Assembly: GCA_032622095.1 (NCBI GenBank) | Contig: CP136064.1 | Span: forward strand, 3,034,280 to 3,098,279 | Length of the DNA stretch: 64,000 bases | Source: Siphonodentalium dalli | Taxonomy: Eukaryota > Mollusca > Scaphopoda > Gadilida > Siphonodentaliidae | Direction of reading: 5' to 3' | Shown here: in pieces, positions 49,843 to 61,100 of the stretch | Position numbering within the stretch: the first letter of the stretch is position 1 | Layout of the letters: the number at the start of each line of letters is the position of its first letter | Program-made: the position numbers and the translations under genes | The notes under the pieces: model-generated | The model's input: the letters and a program-made list of their open reading frames with translations, nothing else | Database searches by the model: none | What the model was told of the DNA's origin: nothing

Positions 49843-51911
49843 AATTTATTCATTAACAGCTTCTGACACTTGGGAGTAATGGGAGCCAAATCTGACTGGT
49901 TACACAAATCAGTACAATCATATATATAATCTTACTACCGGCTCTGGTGTACTTCCGTACACAAAACTACACAATAATTGTTTAAATACAAGCACCATCG
50001 GTCTCTATTGGCACAATTCAAGTACAATTGCATTTTAGATTGGAATTTACGAAACTATTCATACATATAAAGCTGGACATCAATATTGGAACACACACAG
50101 GATACATTTCTATCAGGCTAATTGATAACCTTATATCGAGTTACAACAAACGAGGCCGCATCGACAAGTTCGTGGCATCTGTGCACTGGCTGATTTATTA
50201 CCTCTTGCGTGATGAGGTGAAATCAAAGAGATACCGATACCGGATATGGCATTAATTTGTCCATACATTAGGAAGAAAATTCCAGGGATATACATGTACG
50301 ATGGGTTCTTCTCAGAAGATAGCAGTCATTCTACTTACATATTTGGGACTGGCCACGACTGCTACAGTTACCATTCTGTAGTCGATCCCAGTCTATCTGC
50401 TATATTTTCATGGCAATTACTTTACTTAATGCGTGTTAATCGTCGATAATCGTTCTTGGCTGCGTGGTATTCTCGTGGTGATTCCTTTGTGCGATTGGCA
50501 GCATCATTTTATTTAACGGAAATTTTATCGAAATTCAACCCGTCGATTGTAAAAATTGGCCCAAAGAAAGTAAAGATACCAATATACCGCGATTACTCAT
50601 AAAAATATGTTATATTGTGTGTGCTATAAAATATGCATATGTGCATATATATGAAATTACTTTGATACTAACAATTCTTGAAAATTTTATTAATTGTTGA
50701 AAATGAGCATTTTAAATTAAATTTGGAAAAACTAAATTTTATTTATATAAATTTTGATCCCAGTTTTCAAAACAAATTAATTTAAATTTAAAACTTTAGT
50801 TACGTTTTGGACATTAAATTCGATATTTTAAAGTGATCTGAAACACTCCGGTAGGGTGATGAAATAGAAATGGAGAATATCTTGCTGAAAGTAGTTATTT
50901 TTACAAATATTATATCCAAATTGACAGAACACACCGTAATTCTTATATATATATGCATTAAATACAGTGACCCCCCGATGGCGAAATCATTTGTGTTAAT
51001 TTACCGCCGATAGTTGCGTCCCGAATCGGGAAGTAAATATTTACAATTGAGCGTATAATATAGTAGTTCAGACGATGTTTTCTATGAAGTGGTACGGTCG
51101 ATTTGTTTGAGATTTTCGGCAATGTTAGTAGAATTCATACATCCCCTCATGGCATAGCGCATGCATACTAACTAATCAGTTTCACGCGTCCGAACAAGTG
51201 CATAATATGTCTTTAACTTATGAATTTTTGTAATGTTATATCCAATTTTTCACCCATTTGTTAGAACACGATATCGCCGCACAAACTACCGAAACCATTT
51301 GCGTACATGTAATATGAACAAACACAAGAAAATAGTAATGCCAACTAAAATAAAATGCGACAACAAAACATGACATGGATATAAAGGCCATAGACACAGA
51401 TAAAAAAATATGATATATATATATAATTCAATATATGAAATTGTTTTTTATTATAAAAGATTTTATCTGACAATTCTGTATTCATTGACGCTAAGCTAAG
51501 ACCACGTGCGATTTTTCCGTGTTTTTTCCGTGTTAAAATGTTGGCCACGCGTGGTTTTGAAAACACCACGGGCCTTGTATACTGTGGTTGACACATCTTG
51601 ACTTCTAGAATATACCGTGGCGCATCCATTCTAACAATACCCCTCTCCCAATCATGTTGACTTGCTATAGTGAACAGTCATTGAAGTTTTAACTAATCTA
51701 GCCGAAATGTAGGCTAAGCGTTTTTTGGAATGCGTAACCGTCTATGACGTGTCATCGGTCGACCCCATTCATGACTGCTTTGATGGATACGCTCACAGTA
51801 TGTAGCCCACCACGCATGTGTACCGTCATGTATCAATCACCATAACGAATGCAAATTTAGCCCTCCCCGGTTCTTGTAATTTAACAGAACCCAGCTGTTC
51901 GAAGCCAAAGT
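49843..51911. other. AT-rich intergenic DNA, nothing recognised
   Basis: Two short overlapping open frames (50028-50255 and 50246-50449) have no recognisable domain. AT-rich low-complexity sequence dominates 50600-50830. No RNA gene was seen. Confidence 0.45.
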
Positions 51912-53050
51912 TAAACTATCTCTTAATTGCTGATTATTAGTGCCTCTTCAAAACCATTATAGGTAAACAAAACCAATCCCGTGACATTCCCTGCGTCATG
52001 TCACTTTTTTGCATCAATTTCTCCACATATCTCCATGAAATAATAATAAACGCTCTTTAATGATTGTATATCAATGAAATCATCTGAGGTCAAAGACGCC
52101 TATCACGTGAAATCACCTGGTCGGGTGATTCATCTGTACCAATTTTTCTTCATATACTTTGAGCCTATAGCGAATGCCTTCATTGCTCGCATTTGCCCAC
52201 TAAAGTCGTCTGAGATCAACGGCATCCGGATAGAGTTAATTTTTTTCTTTTAATTGCTAATTATTAGTGCATCTTTAAATCGTGTGAGGTCAACACACCC
52301 ATTCCTTTGACACGCACTGCGTCATTCCAGTTTTGTCACAAATTTCCCCCACTCATCTTCAGGAATGAAAATAAACGCTCTTTATTGATTATATGACCAT
52401 GTAAGTCATCTGAGGTCAAAGACGCCTATCGCGTGACAACCACCTGGTCGGGTGATTCATCTGTACCAGTTTCCCTACATATACTTTGAGCCTATAACTA
52501 ACGCTCTTTATTGCTCACATTTGTCCATTAAAATCGTCTGAGATCAGCGGCATCCGGATAAAGTTACATTTATCTTTTAATTTCTTATTATTAGTGCATC
52601 TTTAAATAATTTGAGGTCAACAAACCCATTCCCTTGACATGCCCTGCGTCATTCGACTTTTGTCACCAATTTTCTCACATATCTTCTGGAATGATGATAA
52701 ACGCTATTTATTGATTATATACCCATGTAAGTCATCTTGGGTCGAAGATGCCTATCGCGTGACATTCATCAAGTTGGGTGGTTCATTTGTACAAATTTTC
52801 CTACAAATACTTTAAACTTATAAAGAACGCTCTTTATTGTTCAAATTTGACCCTTAAAGGCGTCTGAGGTCAACGGCATCTATACCACACTATATGGGTC
52901 ATCCCCGTGTTTAAACTTACACCGACCAGATTGCAACCATTTTTGGTCTATAATCAATTAGTTAGTTAAATGCGTTGTTATTGCCCCTTTAGGACATCTA
53001 ATGTCAATGGGACCTATCTAATAATATTTTCCGGGCCAAATTACCCATAT
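51912..53050 (+). repeat. Degenerate tandem repeat, period about 325 bp, three units
   Basis: The landmark AAACGCTCTTTA or AAACGCTATTTA falls near 52048, 52373 and 52699 (steps 325 and 326). Each is followed by AAGTCATCTGAGGTCAAAGA or a variant, then CGCGTGACA, then TTTGAGCCTATA, a second AACGCTCTTTATTG, and GTCTGAGATCA with GGCATCCGGAT. The last unit passes into CACCGACCAGATTGCA (about 52920). The same order appears in a diverged copy at 57180-57670. Non-coding; family unknown to me. Confidence 0.8.
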
Positions 53051-53299
53051 ATCAAACCTCATTAGTAACTGACCAATGTGGTTGTCTACTTAATGCATGG
53101 TTTATTCAGATGTAATTCTATATCTCCTGTGTCGTAGAAAATATCACAGCAAAATACGTAAATCGAAATATATCTCAGGATTTTGAATTTTAAAAGTTGA
53201 TATTGAGTAAGCGGTTTTAATTATAAGATATAACCCATAATCAGTCTTCGTCATGCAAACATATTCCCAAATTAACAGTATTTATCACAATAAAACCAG
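53051..53299. other. AT-rich spacer
   Basis: Nothing recognised. Confidence 0.4.
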
Positions 53300-53500
53300 G
53301 TCCCCCTAATGTCGGTCTGTAACACTGTCAGATATACACTACCGATAATTTAATTGCATATATCTATTAAAATATTCATTCCGCGCAAAAACTATCGACA
53401 GTTGGTGAATAATAGTGTCACAGAGATCACACATGACAGGAAAAATATATAAATTTGCATGTTAAATTCACTTAAAAAACACGCTAAACATTAGGGGGAC
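53300..53500. mobile_element. 201-bp inverted-repeat element with GTCCCCCTAATGT ends
   Basis: GTCCCCCTAATGT (53300-53312) pairs perfectly with ACATTAGGGGGAC (53488-53500). The ends match those of the 110-bp element at 17861-17970. Further GTCGCCCTAATGT and GTCTCCCTAATGT motifs follow to about 53572, just before an AT microsatellite. No coding capacity. Confidence 0.6.
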
Positions 53501-53584
53501 ACACAAAAAGTCGCCCTAATGTAAAAGTCGCCCTAATGTGGGTTATTTACACACAAATGTCTCCCTAATGTGGCTTCCGCGAAC

Positions 53585-53620
<36 letters not shown>
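53585..53620. repeat. (AT)n microsatellite
   Basis: AT dinucleotides with one phase break (TATTATA). It directly precedes CTAGCAGGTTGCCCAGG. Confidence 0.95.
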
Positions 53621-55068
53621 CTAGCAGGTTGCCCAGGTTAATGTATGCTGTGGCTATTTGTTGGGAATAGAGAATGCTCTTGCTTAAAGTGTTATACGTT
53701 TTCTCATAAATTGTATATTCAAATAGCATCACAAAACATGATTATTACAGTCATGGAATATAAGTAGTGGCTCATCTTATCAATTGTCATTCTGTTTATC
53801 GCGATTAATCCGTTCCACCAAAATGAAGTATTTATTTAATTACAACTGCGTATACATTAGACGTTATAATATGATACATGAACATCATAAACACATTAGT
53901 TCGATAAAAGATGATAATTGGGTTTTACATATTGAGATGTATCAATCAATCTAGTGGGTTGGACTAAGATCTCGATGACACATGGCTATCATATCTCCAT
54001 GAAGATACAGATGTTTCAAAGAAATTTCCAGGTGCTCATCTGTTCATGGTGCTATATATTGGCTAAATATTCTTAGTTTAAACGAAATGTTGCTGCGCAT
54101 ATACATCAGCTACATGTGCCAGGCACAGAGCGAGATTTTGAGTTGTTTATGTCAGTCGATGAGTCTGTTCTAAAACCCTTGTCAGATGTCCGTATTGGTA
54201 GGATCCTGAAAAGTCTTGTGCTACTAACTGCATTTTCTTGTATATCAGAAGAAACTATATTTGACTGCACACTGTGACCACTATTTTTGAACAGGCCTTC
54301 CATATCTCTTGACAAATTGTAACTTTTTGTGGAAACTGTATTGAATGGAACAGACTAAATTTTGTTATTATATATATGCAATCCTCTGACGGTTCGAGGT
54401 CTCTCAGTTTGCACGAATATATGTATCTCTTCAATAGAATGATAAATATACGTTTAATGCTTCTTCTAGTTATCTCTTTTTGCTGGCTCATTGTGTGAAT
54501 GCCTTGATTGCCATTCCCATATAAATATGACTGTTAAGAAGATATAATTGTTCAAGTGACTTATGTGGGTCACCATATGTCGGGATTGTGAAATGTGAAC
54601 GCCCAACTACTTAAAATGATATGGAGATGGCCTGGTGACTGTATATAACTTATATGTGGATATCGGCGAATAGCAATCTTATCAATGATAGTGCATATCC
54701 GCTCGCCATCCGTGACACAAATGACACCAAATGTGATATAATTCATGGTATATCATTAGAGAAAAACGGGTATGAATTTGGTGGAATTTGGTTTATTAAA
54801 TCAATTGTTGATGCAACGCTGACTCAAACAACGCCATATTGCGAAGGTGATTATGTATTCGTTTGGTGGAAATCAGCGACAAAACTATTTCACCATATAT
54901 TTTTAATTTCCCTTCCCACCAACAGCATCATTTTAGAAAATTTTAACCCGCACCATTATCTTTCTTGTAAAAAGTTACCCTCTTAGAACGCCTTGGCGCC
55001 ATCTCGATTGTACCGCGTGAAGTTATATATAGAACGCACACAGACAGACAAAAAGACAGACAGACAGC
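53619..55068 (+). mobile_element. Possible SINE/MITE-like element with CTAGC..GGTTGCCC head and CAGA tail
   Basis: The start TACTAGCAGGTTGCCCAGG resembles the head of a broad class of invertebrate dispersed repeats. The end (54931-55068) runs TTTTAGAAAATTTTAACCCG, then CCATCTCGATTGTACC, then (CAGA)n. A second copy of that tail is at 55849-55960 and another head-like motif is at about 57085. No protein is recognisable; an open frame at 54654-54986 is derived from the repeat. Whether head and tail belong to one element is a guess. Confidence 0.35.
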
Positions 55069-55069
55069 A

Positions 55070-55810
55070 CGATTTTATTTCTTGTATCATTTGAGAAGAA
55101 CGTGTCTGAATTTGATGGTAATTGGTACTAAAAATATTTTGTATCAGTTTTGGTGACCCTCCCGTCCCTATTTCGGACTCAATCTGCACACACTAAGACT
55201 CATTAGAGATTAGAGATGCATATATATGAAATTGGTGTAAATTGGCGAGTATAGAAATTCGTATCAAACTTAAGGTCCCCATATCTCTCACCCATAGGGC
55301 ACCAAGATTCCTCGTATCACGGAGAAGAATATGTATCAATCTGGTGGAAATCGGCACTAAACATATAGATATAATTTTTGTGTCCCTCTCATCTCTATAC
55401 ACCACTGAATCGAATGGCCCCACTTGTGACATCCTTAAACCACACGATTACACTCCTGATATCATGGAGATGATTGTTTATAAGTTTGGTGATAATCGGC
55501 GACTAAACAATTTTTGTTATGAAATTTGGTGCCAATCCCTCCCTCTCCATCTCTCACTCAAACAGCACCACTATGGCGTCTTTAAATCACGATTAGATTC
55601 CTCGTATCATGGATAAGAACGTGTATCAATTTGGTGGAAATTGGCGCTAAAAAAATTGTGCATCAATTTTGGAGCCCCTGTCCCTCTCAATGCAACCCTG
55701 ACTCGAATGAGGCCACATTTGACAGATAAAAGCCACACCATTAGATTCCTCATACCATGGGGATGATTTTGTATAAGTGTGGTGGCAATCGGCGACAAAT
55801 TTTTTTTCTG
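55070..55810 (+). repeat. Degenerate tandem repeat, period about 147 bp, about five units
   Basis: The core TTCCTCGTATCATGGAGAAG followed by TATCAATTTGGTGGAAATCG recurs near 55080, 55309, 55454, 55599 and 55748. The last three steps are 145, 145 and 149 bp. Units are considerably diverged. Open frames on both strands in this stretch are repeat translations. Confidence 0.75.
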
Positions 55811-55848
55811 CCCCTCCCCCTTTTCTGCCCCTGACAACAACGGCCTAA

Positions 55849-55960
55849 CTTTAGAAAATTCTAACCCCGACCATTATCTTTCTCGTAAAAAGCTACTCAT
55901 AGTAGACCCCTTTGGCATCATCTAGATGGTTCCCTGTGAATTTCTATGGAACACAGACAG
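55849..55960 (+). repeat. Second copy of the TTTAGAAAATT...CAGA tail
   Basis: Matches 54931-55068 in order (TTTAGAAAATT, CCATTATCTTTCT, CGTAAAAAG, CATC.AGATGGT, ACACAGACAG). A direct repeat about 920 bp downstream of the first tail. Confidence 0.7.
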
Positions 55961-55968
55961 AATATATA

Positions 55969-55970
<2 letters not shown>

Positions 55971-56002
<32 letters not shown>

Positions 56003-56034
56003 AGGGTGTGTGTGTGTGGTGTATGTGTGTGTGT
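55971..56034. repeat. (TG)n microsatellite
   Basis: About 60 bp of TG dinucleotides with interruptions, directly after the CAGA-type tail. Confidence 0.95.
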
Positions 56035-56137
56035 CGTGAAAAAATAAAAATAACATTTATTGTTTCAATGTTTTAAGTTATTTCCTTCATAAAAAAGAGT
56101 CTTCGTGATAACGAAACCTCTCAAAATAAAAAAAAAT

Positions 56138-56228
56138 CTTCGGAATAGAGAACCTTCGGAATAGTAAACCTTCGGAGTAGTGAACCTTCGGAATAATGAA
56201 CCTTCGGAAAAGCGAACCTTCGGAATAG
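56138..56228 (-). repeat. 16-bp minisatellite, right copy (inverted)
   Basis: Six units at exact 16-bp steps (56138, 56154, 56170, 56186, 56202, 56218) with consensus CTTCGGAATAGNGAAC. This is the reverse complement of the minisatellite at 14513-14630. The sequences flanking the two copies do not match. Confidence 0.95.
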
Positions 56229-56748
56229 AAACATGTTCCCCTCTCTGCTATACTACCATAATTTAAGCAAGCACTTATTGGGGATGGCGCATAATGGAAG
56301 TGCTGGCTGGGGTGGTTAGAGGAATCAGGGAGCTAAATGTGTTCCGGAGTAGGGGAGCGAGTACACCGTGGAATGCTAAAGGGAAGGTAACTGAAGAATG
56401 ACCTTCACCTAATACATATGAAACGTTATTAAAGGATGACATCGTGTTTATTTGATTTGTACATCATTTCTAAATAATTTAAACTGGTGAATTAATGTGG
56501 GAATGGGTTTTTGTGAGTGGGAAATTGATTTAACTAGCTGCTGTAGTTCTTGTTGTTTCCAGACTAAATTTGTCTGTGGGATAGTCCTGTCGCACAATTG
56601 GGGATTTATTTAAAAAAAGTAAACATATGACCTATGGTTTTTATTCCATTTTCGTGATCAACTGGTGTTAATTTATCTGGGTAAATACCACTGGAATAGC
56701 CTGTAGGCTAAAATTAAGAGAATTCGGTCAAAACGTTAACATTGTCGC
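56229..56748. other. Intergenic DNA, nothing recognised
   Basis: No gene or repeat identified. Confidence 0.4.
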
Positions 56749-56886
56749 CTATGGGAAACCATTTAGTTCAGTGATTCCTAGAGGATCACATTGCAAACCC
56801 ATGTTGAATAAATGGACCATACCAGCTTTGTGTTTGTCTCCCATAACACGCAGGTGGATATGTGTTCTTTTCATTCTGCTCAGCCC
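56749..56886 (-). other. Possible exon fragment with an RMxRxHIH motif
   Basis: On the minus strand a splice-acceptor-like TTTTATTTCCAG (ending at 56887) is followed by an open frame of 45 codons, starting GLSRMKRTHIHL, to a stop at 56749-56751. GLSRM.R.HIH is a motif I associate with tRNA 2'-phosphotransferase (KptA/TRPT1), which removes the 2'-phosphate left by tRNA ligation. The following residues (RVMGDKHKAG) do not fit that family well, and no neighbouring exon was found. It may be a decayed exon or a chance match. Confidence 0.2.
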
Positions 56887-57079
56887 CTGGAAATAAAAGA
56901 AATAAATGTCGTTTTAGGAATGACGGTCAAAACGAAAAACCTGAGTACACTCTATCAATATGTTCAATAGATTAGAACCCTAGTGCTTAGGTAAAGTGTA
57001 AAATGTAAAATCAGACTAGTTGGCAATTATCTATATACATTGATTTGTGCAACATTCTCTTGTCTGTCTCGACCGTGTC

Positions 57080-57675
57080 TTATACTAGCGGTTGTACCCA
57101 ATGTTGCTCGGGTGAAGAATGAGTAATTTAGTAGTGGTCCTTCAAATAATTGAAAATAATTATTAGACATATGGTGTAAACAGCATCTATTGCACGACTC
57201 TCCTGATAAAGTTACATCCATCTTTTAAGTTGATAATAAACGCTCTTTAATGATAATTATTAGTGCCTCTTAATGTCATTTTAGATCAACAGCTCCTACC
57301 ATGTGCCATTTCCCTGGTCAGATGGCCCATATGTACCAATGTTCTACATATCTTCCAAGTTGATAAGAAATGCTTTATTGCTCATATTTGCCTATTTAAG
57401 TCGCCAAGAGGTCAACTGCATATCTTACGACACCATATGGGTCAATTTATTCCTGTGTTTCAATTTTCACCGACCAGATTGCACCGTTTGGGTTTATGAC
57501 TAATTATTTAGTTAAGTAAGTGTTAAAGTCCCTTCTAACACATCTGAGGTCAATGGAACATATATAATAAGATTACCCTAGTAAAATTGCACATAGATAC
57601 AAAATGTCAGCTCTAATGATCTAGCCGTTTGGTCCCTTCTAGCCAAACAATTAATTATTAGTGCCCTTTTTTGCT
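57080..57675 (+). repeat. Diverged copy of the 325-bp repeat family, with a CTAGCGGTTG head motif
   Basis: TATACTAGCGGTTGTACCCA (57083-57102) resembles the head at 53617. From about 57180 the sequence follows the 51912-53050 family: AAACGCTCTTTAATGAT, ATTATTAGTGCCTCTT, ATGCTTTATTGCTCATATTT, CACCGACCAGATTGCA and CATCTGAGGTCAATGG. Overlapping frames at 57263-57503 arise from this repeat. Confidence 0.7.
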
Positions 57676-58132
57676 CCAATGGGTGAGCCATTTATTCTCA
57701 GATAAGCGGACACATTTGAGTTTTATCAGTAAAGATACGTGATGCCAATGTTTTCTCTTGTCGAATGACTGGTATGTGTCACTTCAATACAAATCAGGAA
57801 ATGCCGTGTGTATAAGTAGCAAATCCATAAGAACTACTCACCCATCTCTTTATATCTGGCAAACACTTGGACTTAGTAGCATGTACTAAGGTACCATTCA
57901 CCGACTGTATAGTCTCTCCAAATAATGAGTCTTCTATCTAAATAAGAGTATAAAACATGTGAGAATCAATTCCATACATCCATCTAGCCCATGCATGTGC
58001 ACCCATATTAACAATTACTATCCAAACCAGAATCCTGGTGAGGGGGATGTTTTGCATTGACAATCGTGCAATCATTCAAATATAAGGCTTCAACGAAATA
58101 CCAAGCAGAACCCCCCATCAAGCTCAGTTTAG
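57676..58132. other. Intergenic spacer before array 3
   Basis: Nothing recognised apart from ordinary AT-rich sequence. Confidence 0.4.
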
Positions 58133-61100
58133 AGAGTGGGCAATATTTGTAAGGATGGAAGTCAAAGAAGTCGCTATCCTTTATGGAGTGGGCAATACTA
58201 AATATATGTAAGGATGGAAGTCAAAGAAGTCGCTATCCTTTATGGAGTGGGCAATACTAAATATATGTAAGGATGGAAGTCAAAGAAGTCGCTATCCTTT
58301 ATGGAGTGGGCAATACTAAATATATGTAAGGATGGAAGTCAAAGAAGTCGCTATCCTTTATGGAGTGGGCAATACTAAATATATGTAAGGATGGAAGTCA
58401 AAGAAGTCGCTATCCTTTATGGAGTGGGCAATACTAAATATATGTAAGGATGGAAGTCAAAGAAGTCGGTATCCTTTATGGAGTGGGCAATACTAAATAT
58501 ATGTAAGGATGGAAGTCAAAGAAGTCGCTATCCTTTATGGAGTGGGCAATACTAAATATATGTAAGGATGGAAGTCAAAGAAGTCGGTATCCTTTATGGA
58601 GTGGGCAATACTAAATATATGTAAGGATGGAAGTCAAAGAAGTCGCTATCCTTTATGGAGTGGGCAATACTAAATATATGTAAGGATGGAAGTAAAAGAA
58701 GTCGCTATCCTTTATGGAGTGGGCAATACTAAATATATGTAAGGATGGAAGTAAAAGAAGTCGCTATCCTTTATGGAGTGGGCAATACTAAATATATGTA
58801 AGGATGGAAGTCAAAGAAGTCGGTATCCTTTATGGAGTGGGCAATACTAAATATATGTAAGGATGGAAGTCAAAGAAGTCGGTATCCTTTATGGAGTGGG
58901 CAATACTAAATATATGTAAGGATGGAAGTCAAAGAAGTCGGTATCCTTTATGGAGTGGGCAATACTAAATATATGTAAGGATGGAAGTCAAAGAAGTCGC
59001 TATCCTTTATGGAGTGGGCAATACTAAATATATGTAAGGATGGAAGTCAAAGAAGTCGGTATCCATTATGGAGTGGGCAATACTAAATATATGTAAGGAT
59101 GGAAGTCAAAGAAGTCGGTATCCTTTATGGAGTGGGCAATACTAAATATATGTAAGGATGGAAGTCAAAGAAGTCGGTATCCTTTATGGAGTGGGCAATA
59201 CTAAATATATGTAAGGATGGAAGTCAAAGAAGTCGGTATCCTTTATGGAGTGGGCAATACTAAATATATGTAAGGATGGAAGTCAAAGAAGTCGGTATCC
59301 TTTATGGAGTGGGCAATACTATATATATGTAAGGATGGAAGTCAAAGAAGTCGCTATTCTTTATGGAGTGGGCAATACTAAATATATGTAAGGATGGAAG
59401 TCAAAGAAGTCGGTATCCTTTATGGAGTGGGCAATACTAAATATATGTAAGGATGGAAGTCAAAGAAGTCGGTATCCTTTATGGAGTGGGCAATACTAAA
59501 TATATGTAAGGATGGAAGTCAAAGAAGTCGGTATCCTTTATGGAGTGGGCAATACTAAATATATGTAAGGATGGAAGTCAAAGAAGTCGCTATTCTTTAT
59601 GGAGTGGGCAATACTAAATATATGTAAGGATGGAAGTCAAAGAAGTCGGTATCCTTTATGGAGTGGGCAATACTAAATATATGTAAGGATGGAAGTCAAA
59701 GAAGTCGGTATCCTTTATGGAGTGGGCAATACTAAATATATGTAAGGATGGAAGTCAAAGAAGTCGCTATTCTTTATGGAGTGGGCAATACTAAATATAT
59801 GTAAGGATGGAAGTCAAAGAAGTCGGTATACTTTATGGAGTGGGCAGTACTAAATATATGTAAGGATGGAAGTCAAAGAAGTCGGTATCCTTTATGGAGT
59901 GGGCAATACTAAATATATGTAAGGATGGAAGTCAAAGAAGTCGGTATCCTTTATGGAGTGGGCAATACTAAATATATGTAAGGATGGAAGTCAAAGAAGT
60001 CGGTATCCTTTATGGAGTGGGCAATACTAAATATATGTAAGGATGGAAGTCAAAGAAGTCGGTATCCTTTATGGAGTGGGCAATACTAAATATATGTAAG
60101 GATGGAAGTCAAAGAAGTCGGTATCCTTTATGGAGTGGGCAATACTAAATATATGTAAGGATGGAAGTCAAAGAAGTCGGTATCCTTTATGGAGTGGGCA
60201 ATACTAAATATATGTAAGGATGGAAGTCAAAGAAGTCGGTATCCTTTATGGAGTGGGCAATACTAAATATATGTAAGGATGGAAGTCAAAGAAGTCGCTA
60301 TTCTTTATGGAGTGGGCAATACTAAATATATGTAAGGATGGAAGTCAAAGAAGTCGGTATCCTTTATGGAGTGGGCAATACTAAATATATGTAAGGATGG
60401 AAGTCAAAGAAGTCGGTATCCTTTATGGAGTGGGCAATACTAAATATATGTAAGGATGGAAGTCAAAGAAGTCGCTATTCTTTATGGAGTGGGCAATACT
60501 AAATATATGTAAGGATGGAAGTCAAAGAAGTCGGTATCCTTTATGGAGTGGGCAATACTAAAAATATGTAAGGATGGAAGTCAAAGAAGTCGGTATCCTT
60601 TATGGAGTGGGCAATACTAAATATATGTAAGGATGGAAGTCAAAGAAGTCGGTATCCTTTATGGAGTGGGCAATACTAAATATATGTAAGGATGGAAGTC
60701 AAAGAAGTCGGTATCCTTTATGGAGTGGGCAATACTAAATATATGTAAGGATGGAAGTCAAAGAAGTCGGTATCCTTTATGGAGTGGGCAATACTAAATA
60801 TATGTAAGGATGGAAGTCAAAGAAGTCGGTATCCTTTATGGAGTGGGCAATACTAAATATATGTAAGGATGGAAGTCAAAGAAGTCGGTATCCTTTATGG
60901 AGTGGGCAATACTAAATATATGTAAGGATGGAAGTCAAAGAAGTCGGTATCCTTTATGGAGTTGGCAATACTAAATATATGTAAGGATGGAAGTCAAAGA
61001 AGTCGGTATCCTTTATGGAGTTGGCAATACTAAATATATGTAAGGATGGAAGTCAAAGAAGTCGGTATCCTTTATGGAGTGGGCAATACTAAATATATGT

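Noticed and set aside
17690-53570. Interstitial telomere repeats (TTAGGG/CCCTAA words)
   Set aside because: Only isolated words inside CTCCCTAAGG and ATTAGGGGGAC motifs; no tandem TTAGGG run.
54654-54986. 110-codon frame
   Set aside because: Its sequence (GAATTTGGTGGAATTTGG and the tail region) belongs to the dispersed repeat also found at 55070-55960.
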